A stretch of 20,199 nucleotides of DNA from Sphingomonadales bacterium. Lineage in GTDB: Bacteria > Pseudomonadota > Alphaproteobacteria > Sphingomonadales > Sphingomonadaceae. This document shows positions 14,968-20,199 of the stretch, piece by piece. The notes below the pieces were generated by a model. It was not told the origin of the DNA. It worked only from the letters and a program-made list of their open reading frames with translations, and searched no databases. Both the position numbers and the translations under genes were made by a program. Every line of letters starts with the position of its first letter. Position 1 is the first letter of the stretch. The DNA lies in assembly GCA_025360285.1 (NCBI GenBank), contig JANYCM010000297.1, forward strand, positions 1-20,199, given 5' to 3'.

Positions 14968-16178
14968 CCGGTTCACCCGCTCTCGCGCGTGTCGCCCGCG
15001 CCCAAAGCTGCACCGGCTGCGGACTGTGTGCCGCCATCGCACCTCAGGCGGTCAGCATGGCAATGGTCGCGCCGGGCTATTTGCGGCCACAGGAAAGCGG
15101 GCCGGTGTCGGCCGAACAGGATCGCGCCATCGCCGCCGCCTGCCCCGGCCTTACCGTCAAGATCACCACCACCGCCCCGATCGACGATCCACTCTGGGGC
15201 CCGGCCTATTTCATCGGCACCGGCTTTGCGACGGATCAGCGCCTGCGCCATCAGGCGTCATCGGGCGGCGTCATCTCGGTGCTGCTCGTCCATGCGCTGG
15301 AAACCGGGCTGGTCGATTTCGTCGTGCAGACTGCCGCCGATCCGCTGGTCCCCACCGGCAATCATACCGTGGTGTCGACGAGTTACGAAGATATCTTCAA
15401 CGCCGCCGGGTCGCGCTATGCTACTTCGGCGCCGCTGGCCGGGCTGGAAGACTGGCTGGCGCGCCCCGGCCGCTTTGCCTTTGTCGGCAAGCCCTGCGAT
15501 GTCTCGGCCCTGCGTGCCCGCGCCGCCGCCGATCCACGCATCGCCGAAAAAGTGCCGCTGATGCTGGCCTTCTTCTGCGCCGGCATCCCCAGCGCCGCCG
15601 GCAATGGCCGCATCCTTGATCGGCTCGGCGTGAAGCGCGAAGACGTGGCATCGTTCCGCTATCGCGGCGATGGCTGGCCGGGTTTCGCCACCGCCACCCT
15701 GAAAGACGGCACCACGTGCCGCATGAGCTATGCCGACTCCTGGGGGCAAATATTGTCGAAGGAAGTGCAGTTCCGCTGCAAGATCTGCCCCGATGCGGTC
15801 GGCGGATCAGCCGATATCGCTTGCGCCGATGCCTGGTATGGCGATGACCGCGGCTATCCAAGTTTCGAAGAACAGGACGGCCGCAGCCTGGTGATGGCGC
15901 GCACCGGCATCGGTGCTGCCCTGCTCAAGGAAGCCCGCGCCGCCGGCCGACTGGAAACCACGCCGCTCGACATTGGCGAGATCATCAAGATGCAGCCGCA
16001 TCAGGCGCGGCGCAAACGCCAGATATTGTCACGGCTGGCGGCGATGGCGGTTGCCGGGCGCCCTGTGCCCCGGTATCGCGGCATGAAGCTGTGGGCCGCG
16101 GCGGCACGCGAAAATCCGCTCGACCAGGCGCGCAGCTTCGTCGGCCTGGTCCGGCGCTTGATACAGGGGCGAGCATGA
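14964..16178 (+). CDS. Coenzyme F420 hydrogenase/dehydrogenase beta-subunit family Fe-S protein
   Basis: This 404-residue protein belongs to the FrhB family, which binds flavin and Fe-S clusters; in polysaccharide loci its reaction is unknown. Seen are an N-terminal ferredoxin-like motif CTGCGLC (C16, C19, C22) and a later C60 in AACPGL. QASSGGVISVLLVHALETG (94-112) and FVGKPCDVSALRA (173-185) match the FrhB N- and C-domain signatures, and the cysteine pair in FRCKICPDAVGGSADIACADAW (about 270-291) matches the C-terminal one. The usual fourth ferredoxin Cys (CxxCxxCxxxCP) is Ala26 here, so C60 or another residue must complete the cluster, or the cluster is 3Fe-4S or absent. It is coupled by 4-base overlaps to the pyruvyl transferase before it and rfbA after it. 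Confidence 0.85.
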   Translation: MTGSPALARVARAQSCTGCGLCAAIAPQAVSMAMVAPGYLRPQESGPVSAEQDRAIAAACPGLTVKITTTAPIDDPLWGPAYFIGTGFATDQRLRHQASSGGVISVLLVHALETGLVDFVVQTAADPLVPTGNHTVVSTSYEDIFNAAGSRYATSAPLAGLEDWLARPGRFAFVGKPCDVSALRARAAADPRIAEKVPLMLAFFCAGIPSAAGNGRILDRLGVKREDVASFRYRGDGWPGFATATLKDGTTCRMSYADSWGQILSKEVQFRCKICPDAVGGSADIACADAWYGDDRGYPSFEEQDGRSLVMARTGIGAALLKEARAAGRLETTPLDIGEIIKMQPHQARRKRQILSRLAAMAVAGRPVPRYRGMKLWAAAARENPLDQARSFVGLVRRLIQGRA

Positions 16179-17065
16179 CGGCACAGACGGGCAGGCGCGG
16201 CATCATCCTGGCGGGCGGATCGGGCACCCGGCTGTATCCGCTGACCAAGCCGGTCTCCAAGCAGCTGATGCCGGTTTATGACAAGCCGATGATCTATTAC
16301 CCGCTGTCGGTGCTGATGCTCGCCGGCATCCGCGAGGTGCTGATCATCACCACCCCGCACGACAGCGCGGCGTTTCGCGGCCTGCTCGGCGATGGCTCGG
16401 ACTGGGGCATGGCGATCGATTATGCCGTTCAACCCGAACCCAAGGGGCTGGCACAGGCCTATCATATCGGCGCGGATTTCATCGGGGACCGGCCTTCGAC
16501 GCTGATCCTGGGGGACAATATCTTCTACGGCCATGGCCTGCCCGAACTGCTCGCCCGCGCCGACGCCCGCGCCGATGGCGCCACGGTGTTCGGCTATTAT
16601 GTCAAGGACCCTCAGGCCTATGGCGTGGTGTCCTTCGATGCCGCCGGCCGCGCCGCGACGATCGAGGAAAAGCCGGCGGTGCCGAAATCCAACTATGCCG
16701 TCACCGGCCTGTATTTTTACGATGGCGATGCCGTGAAGCTGGCGCGCGAGGTCAAGCCCTCGCCGCGCGGCGAGCTGGAGATTACTGATCTCAACCGGCT
16801 CTATCTCGAAGCCGGCAAGCTGAATGTCGAACTGATGGGCCGCGGTTTCGCCTGGCTCGATACCGGCACCCATGCCTCGCTGCTCGATGCCGGGCTTTAT
16901 GTGCGTATCGTCGAGGAACGCCAGGGGCTGAAAATCTGCTGCCCGGAGGAAATCGCCTGGCGCCAGGGCTTCATCACCGCCGAACAGCTGGCGCGCATCG
17001 CCGAACCCTTGCGCAAATCCGGCTATGGCGAATATCTGCTCACCCAGTTGAAGATCGCCGGATGA
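16175..17065 (+). CDS. rfbA: Glucose-1-phosphate thymidylyltransferase RfbA/RmlA
   Basis: RfbA makes dTDP-glucose from glucose-1-phosphate and dTTP, the first step to dTDP-L-rhamnose, in the cytoplasm. The 296-residue product carries GIILAGGSGTRLYPLTK (9-25), VSKQLMPVYDKPMIYYPLS (27-45), PKGLAQAY (89-96) and ILGDNIFYGHGL (111-122), all standard for the enzyme. The frame is open back to 16091, but this overlaps the Fe-S gene by 28 codons and has no homology; the ATG at 16175 gives an ATGA overlap and normal family length. The order rfbA-rfbC-rfbD-rfbB with coupled starts follows. Confidence 0.96.
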   Translation: MTAQTGRRGIILAGGSGTRLYPLTKPVSKQLMPVYDKPMIYYPLSVLMLAGIREVLIITTPHDSAAFRGLLGDGSDWGMAIDYAVQPEPKGLAQAYHIGADFIGDRPSTLILGDNIFYGHGLPELLARADARADGATVFGYYVKDPQAYGVVSFDAAGRAATIEEKPAVPKSNYAVTGLYFYDGDAVKLAREVKPSPRGELEITDLNRLYLEAGKLNVELMGRGFAWLDTGTHASLLDAGLYVRIVEERQGLKICCPEEIAWRQGFITAEQLARIAEPLRKSGYGEYLLTQLKIAG

Positions 17066-17607
17066 TCGTCACCGATACCGCCCTGCCCGGCGTCAAGCTG
17101 ATCGAACCAAAAGTGTTCGGCGATGATCGTGGCTTTTTCATTGAAACCTGGAACGCCCGCAGCTTTGCCGAAGCCGGGCTGGACCTGGCGTTCGTCCAGG
17201 ACAATCACAGCCGCTCGGCGAAAGGCGTGCTGCGCGGGCTGCATTATCAGTTGCAGAATCCGCAAGGCAAACTGGTGCGCGTGACCAGCGGCGCGGTCTT
17301 TGATGTGGCCGTTGATATCCGCCATTCCTCGCCGCATTTCGGCCAATGGGTCGGCTATGAACTCAGCGACGCCAACAAACGCATGTTGTGGGTGCCGCCG
17401 GGGTTCGCCCATGGCTTCCTCGTGCTCTCCGACACCGCCGATTTCCTGTACAAATGCACGGCGCTATATGATCCGCCGAATGACCGCGGCATCCGCTGGG
17501 ACGATCCGGCGATCGGCATCGCCTGGCCCGATACCGGCGTGACCCCGGCGCTGTCCGGCAAGGATGCCTCAGCGCCATTGCTCGCCGCTGCCGAGGTGTT
17601 CGCATGA
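17062..17607 (+). CDS. rfbC: dTDP-4-dehydrorhamnose 3,5-epimerase RfbC/RmlC
   Basis: RfbC epimerises C3 and C5 of dTDP-4-keto-6-deoxyglucose, the third step of dTDP-rhamnose synthesis. The 181-residue cupin has the family pattern: KVFGDDRGFFIETW (17-30), FVQDNHSRSAKGVLRGLHYQ (44-63) with the catalytic His61, GKLVRVTSGAVFDVAVDIR (69-87), VPPGFAHGFLVLSD (111-124) and FLYKCTALYDPPNDRGIRWDD (128-148) with the catalytic Tyr130. The length is typical. It starts within a 4-base overlap with rfbA and its stop overlaps rfbD the same way. Confidence 0.96.
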   Translation: MIVTDTALPGVKLIEPKVFGDDRGFFIETWNARSFAEAGLDLAFVQDNHSRSAKGVLRGLHYQLQNPQGKLVRVTSGAVFDVAVDIRHSSPHFGQWVGYELSDANKRMLWVPPGFAHGFLVLSDTADFLYKCTALYDPPNDRGIRWDDPAIGIAWPDTGVTPALSGKDASAPLLAAAEVFA

Positions 17608-18449
17608 AGGTGCTCATTGCCGGCGCCGGCGGCCAGTTGGGCCGCGCCTTGCAGGCCAGCGTGCCGGCCGGCGTCACCGCCATCGCCCCGCCCGAGGCCG
17701 ATTTCGACATCACCGATCCGGCCGTCGTCGCGCGCGTTGTCGCCGCCACCGCCCCCGATGTCATCATCAACGCCGCCGCCTATACCGCCGTTGACAAGGC
17801 CGAGGCCGATGAAGCCGGCGCGCGGCGCATCAATGTCGATGCCGTGGCCAATCTTGCGGCTGTCGCACCGCGCCTCGTCCATGTCTCGACCGACTTCATC
17901 TTCGATGGCACCGCCAGCCGGCCCTATGCGCCGGATGACGCGCCCAACCCGCTCGGCGTCTATGGCCAGACCAAGCTCGACGGCGAGCACGCTGCCGGCC
18001 CGGGCGCGCTGATCGTCCGCACCGCCTGGGTCTATGCGGCGCAGGGCAATAATTTCGTCCACACCATGCTGCGGCTGATGCGCGAACGCCCGGAGGTGAA
18101 AGTCGTCGCCGATCAGATCGGCACGCCGACCCATGCTGCTGGCCTGGCGCGCACCCTTTGGGCGCTGCTCGCCGCCGATGCCCGCGGTACCTTCCACTGG
18201 ACCGACGCCGGCGCCGCGAGCTGGTATGATTTCGCCGTCGCCATCCAGGAAGAAGCGCTGGCGCTCGGCCTGTTGGACAAGGCCGTGCCGGTCATCCCGA
18301 TCCGCACCGAAGACTATCCCACCCCGGCCCGGCGCCCATCCTACAGCGTGCTCGACAAGACCGCGACCTGGGCGATAACCGGCGTCGCCGCCCCGTGGCG
18401 CACCGAACTTCGCCTTTGCCTCGCCGCCCTGAAGGAGGCCCAGCCGTGA
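17604..18449 (+). CDS. rfbD: dTDP-4-dehydrorhamnose reductase RfbD/RmlD
   Basis: RfbD reduces dTDP-4-keto-L-rhamnose with NAD(P)H to give dTDP-L-rhamnose. The 281-residue product shows the Rossmann glycine motif GAGGQLGRAL (7-16), DFDITDP (33-39), PDVIINAAAYTAVDKAE (51-67), VSTDFIFDG (94-102) and the short-chain-dehydrogenase Tyr/Lys pair in YGQTKLDGE (Y120, K124). The C-terminal part has the usual RPSYSVLDK motif. It is coupled to rfbC by ATGA and to rfbB by GTGA overlaps. Confidence 0.95.
   Translation: MKVLIAGAGGQLGRALQASVPAGVTAIAPPEADFDITDPAVVARVVAATAPDVIINAAAYTAVDKAEADEAGARRINVDAVANLAAVAPRLVHVSTDFIFDGTASRPYAPDDAPNPLGVYGQTKLDGEHAAGPGALIVRTAWVYAAQGNNFVHTMLRLMRERPEVKVVADQIGTPTHAAGLARTLWALLAADARGTFHWTDAGAASWYDFAVAIQEEALALGLLDKAVPVIPIRTEDYPTPARRPSYSVLDKTATWAITGVAAPWRTELRLCLAALKEAQP
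18432..18438 (+). promoter_or_regulatory. Ribosome binding site deciding the GTG start of rfbB
   Basis: AAGGAGG, a near-perfect Shine-Dalgarno sequence inside the end of rfbD, lies seven bases before the GTG at 18446. It settles the start, since the reading frame is otherwise open to an ATG at 18395. Confidence 0.6.
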
Positions 18450-19540
18450 CCAATTTGCTCGTTACCGGCGGCGCCGGCTTCATCGGCGCCAATTTCGTGC
18501 ATTACTGGCGCCAACATCACCCCGATGACAGCATCACGGTGCTCGACGCGCTGACTTACGCCGGCAACCGCGCCAACCTTGCCGGCGCCAATGCCGTTGA
18601 CCTGATCGAAGGCGATATCCGCGATACGGCGCTGGTCGAAACCTTGCTGCGCGACAGGGCCATCGACACGATCTTACATTTCGCCGCCGAAAGCCATGTC
18701 GATCGGTCCATCCATGGCCCCGCCGCCTTCATCGACACCAATATCCTGGGCACCATGAGCCTGCTCACCGCCGCCCGCGCCGTTTGGCTCGGCGCGGGCG
18801 GCAAGCCGCACCGCTTCCACCATGTCTCGACCGATGAAGTCTATGGCACGCTGGGGCCGAACGATCCGGCGTTCAGCGAAACCACCGCCTATGCCCCCAA
18901 CAGCCCCTATTCAGCCTCGAAAGCCGCCAGTGACCATCTCGTCCGCGCTTGGCATCATACCTATGGACTTGACGTAACGACTTCAAATTGCTCGAATAAT
19001 TATGGTCCTTATCAGTTCCCCGAAAAGCTGATTCCGCTGTTCCTGATCAATGCCCTGCACGGCCGCCCGCTGCCGATCTATGGCGATGGCATGCAGATCC
19101 GTGACTGGCTGCATGTCGAGGACCATTGCCGCGGTATCGAGGCGGTGTTGCTGCGCGGCCGGGTCGGCGAAACCTATTGCATCGGCGGCGGTGCCGAATT
19201 GCCCAACATCACCGTCATCGACACGCTGTGCGCGGCTGTCGATGCGGCCTTCGCCGCCGATCCGGCGCTGGCCACGCGCTTTCCCGATGCCCCGGCAGCG
19301 CGCGGGCTGCCCAGTGCCAGCCTGAAAACCACCGTCGCCGACCGGCCCGGCCATGACCGGCGCTATGCCATTGATGAAACCAAGGCCCGCGCCGAAATCG
19401 GCTATGCCCCGGCGCGCAGTTTTGAACAGGGCTTTGCCAGCACATTGGCCTGGTATCTGGCCAATGAAGATTGGTGGCGCGCGGTGCTCGATGGCAGTTA
19501 TCGCACCTGGGTCGAAGCCAATTACGCCGGCCGCGGCTGA
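18446..19540 (+). CDS. rfbB: dTDP-glucose 4,6-dehydratase RfbB/RmlB
   Basis: RfbB converts dTDP-glucose to dTDP-4-keto-6-deoxyglucose, the second step to dTDP-L-rhamnose. From the GTG start (364 residues) it shows LVTGGAGFIGANFV (5-18), LDALTYAGNRANL (33-45), FAAESHVDRSIHGP (79-92), VSTDEVYGTLG (127-137) and the catalytic YSASKAASDHLVRAW (155-169), then TSNCSNNYGPYQFPEKLIPL (about 178-197) and GDGMQIRDWLHVEDH. The GTG overlaps the rfbD stop by four bases. A stretch at about 18960-19015 uses AT-richer codons than its surroundings although the encoded residues are the conserved ones. The length is normal. Confidence 0.96.
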   Translation: MTNLLVTGGAGFIGANFVHYWRQHHPDDSITVLDALTYAGNRANLAGANAVDLIEGDIRDTALVETLLRDRAIDTILHFAAESHVDRSIHGPAAFIDTNILGTMSLLTAARAVWLGAGGKPHRFHHVSTDEVYGTLGPNDPAFSETTAYAPNSPYSASKAASDHLVRAWHHTYGLDVTTSNCSNNYGPYQFPEKLIPLFLINALHGRPLPIYGDGMQIRDWLHVEDHCRGIEAVLLRGRVGETYCIGGGAELPNITVIDTLCAAVDAAFAADPALATRFPDAPAARGLPSASLKTTVADRPGHDRRYAIDETKARAEIGYAPARSFEQGFASTLAWYLANEDWWRAVLDGSYRTWVEANYAGRG

Positions 19541-19553
19541 AGATGAAAACGCG

Positions 19554-20199
19554 GTGAAAAGTCCGCGCCCCTTGACCATGATCCGGCGGTTGCTGACCGC
19601 CGAAGCCGCCGGTGGTTATGTGCTGATGGCGGCGGCGGTACTGGCGCTGACCGTGGCCAATTCACCGCTTTCGGAAGCCTATCAGCACGCGCTGCACGTC
19701 AAGGCCGGGCCGCTGTCGGTCCAGCACTGGATCAACGACGGCCTGATGGCGCTGTTTTTCCTGCTCGTCGGGCTGGAGATCAAGCGTGAACTCATCGACG
19801 GCGAAATGTCATCATGGGGCCGGCGCGTGCTGCCCGGCGCGGCGACGTTGGGCGGCATGATCGTACCGGCGATCGTCTATCTCGCCCTTAATCGCCATAT
19901 TCCGGCCAATCGCGGCGGCTGGGCCATTCCGGCCGCCACCGACATTGCCTTTGCCCTTGGCGTGCTGGCGCTGCTTGGCAAGCGTGTGCCAGGGTCATTG
20001 AAGCTGCTGCTCACCGCCATCGCCATCATTGATGATCTGGGCGCCATCCTGATCATCGCGCTGGTCTATACCGCCAGCCTGAACCTGCCCGCGCTGGCAC
20101 TGGCGGCCGCCGGCCTGCTGTTGTTGTTCGGGCTCAACCGGTTGAAGGTGCAGGTGCTGTGGCCCTATCTGCTGATCGGTGCCGGGGTTTGGGCGGCGG
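19554..20199 (+). CDS. nhaA: Na+/H+ antiporter NhaA (partial, runs off the right edge)
   Basis: NhaA swaps cytoplasmic Na+ for periplasmic protons and controls pH and sodium. Only the first 215 residues are in the window, about half of the usual 380-400. The reading is unambiguous: TAEAAGGYVLMAAAVLAL (15-32), WINDGLMALFFLLVGLEIKREL (59-80), GGWAIPAATDIAFALGVLALLG (121-142) with the conserved Asp130, and AIIDDLGAILIIAL (157-170) with the ion-binding pair Asp160/Asp161. It starts at a GTG (19554) without a clear ribosome site; an in-frame ATG at 19578 is possible. It begins 13 bases after rfbB, so it may be read through from the EPS operon, though a link between the functions is not established. 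Confidence 0.93.
   Translation, partial: MKSPRPLTMIRRLLTAEAAGGYVLMAAAVLALTVANSPLSEAYQHALHVKAGPLSVQHWINDGLMALFFLLVGLEIKRELIDGEMSSWGRRVLPGAATLGGMIVPAIVYLALNRHIPANRGGWAIPAATDIAFALGVLALLGKRVPGSLKLLLTAIAIIDDLGAILIIALVYTASLNLPALALAAAGLLLLFGLNRLKVQVLWPYLLIGAGVWAA

Noticed and set aside
14152..15042. Minus-strand open frame of 296 codons opposite the pyruvyl transferase
   Set aside because: It is Arg/Gly/His-rich with no recognisable domain, and lies wholly opposite motif-supported genes.
16091..16174. N-terminal extension of rfbA
   Set aside because: It overlaps the Fe-S gene, has no family similarity, and the ATG at 16175 gives the normal RfbA N-terminus and a 4-base overlap.
16001..16873. Minus-strand open frame of 290 codons opposite rfbA
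   Set aside because: It mirrors codon structure of rfbA, has no recognisable motif, and rfbA is certain.
17355..18197. Minus-strand open frame of 280 codons opposite rfbC and rfbD
   Set aside because: It is Gly/Asp/Arg-rich low-complexity sequence antisense to two certain enzymes.
1..20199. CRISPR arrays, insertion sequences, attachment sites
   Set aside because: No regularly spaced repeats, transposase motifs or terminal inverted repeats were found while reading both strands.

Overview
The window is a dense exopolysaccharide (EPS) biosynthesis, export and exosortase locus from a high-GC Gram-negative bacterium. It is most likely an alphaproteobacterium of the sphingomonad group. This is inferred from the type V exosortase set (XrtV, a V-type EpsI and a small accessory membrane protein), the GC-rich codon use and the gene content. 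No rRNA, tRNA, CRISPR array or insertion sequence was recognised.

Layout. The left edge (1-77) holds nothing recognisable. A truncated acyltransferase-3 fragment (78-419, minus) follows a polyprenyl-phosphate hexose-1-phosphate transferase (431-1891, minus), which starts polymer synthesis. A 145-base divergent gap carrying a perfect 8+3+8 inverted repeat separates this from the small XrtV accessory gene (2037-2300, plus). That gene converges on a tightly coupled minus-strand operon read from about 8341 down to 2327: outer-membrane beta-barrel, OPX export protein (Wza/GumB-like), Wzz/GumC co-polymerase, a BY-kinase-like ATPase with a broken Walker A, exosortase XrtV, and EpsI. Most of its junctions are 4-base stop/start overlaps.

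A 213-base divergent region (8342-8554) separates that operon from a plus-strand operon running to the right edge: an AAA+ ATPase of unknown role, a hexapeptide-repeat acyltransferase, two family 2 glycosyltransferases, an EpsD-like lipoprotein, a polysaccharide pyruvyl transferase, an F420-hydrogenase-beta-like Fe-S protein, the dTDP-L-rhamnose genes rfbA-rfbC-rfbD-rfbB, and the first part of nhaA (Na+/H+ antiporter, cut by the window end).

How the genes fit together. The sugar transferase loads the first sugar-phosphate on undecaprenyl phosphate. The GT2 enzymes extend it using, among others, dTDP-rhamnose from RfbABCD. The acyltransferase and pyruvyl transferase probably decorate it. Wzz sets chain length, and the OPX protein with the beta-barrel carries the polymer out. 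XrtV, EpsI and the accessory protein form a protein-sorting machine usually found with EPS loci; no obvious sorting target is encoded here. No Wzx flippase or Wzy polymerase is visible, so these must lie outside the window. The points most worth a second look are the pseudo-BY-kinase, the OPX/beta-barrel pair, the uncharacterised AAA+ ATPase, the divergent palindrome, the pyruvyl-transferase/FrhB pair and the truncated acyltransferase.
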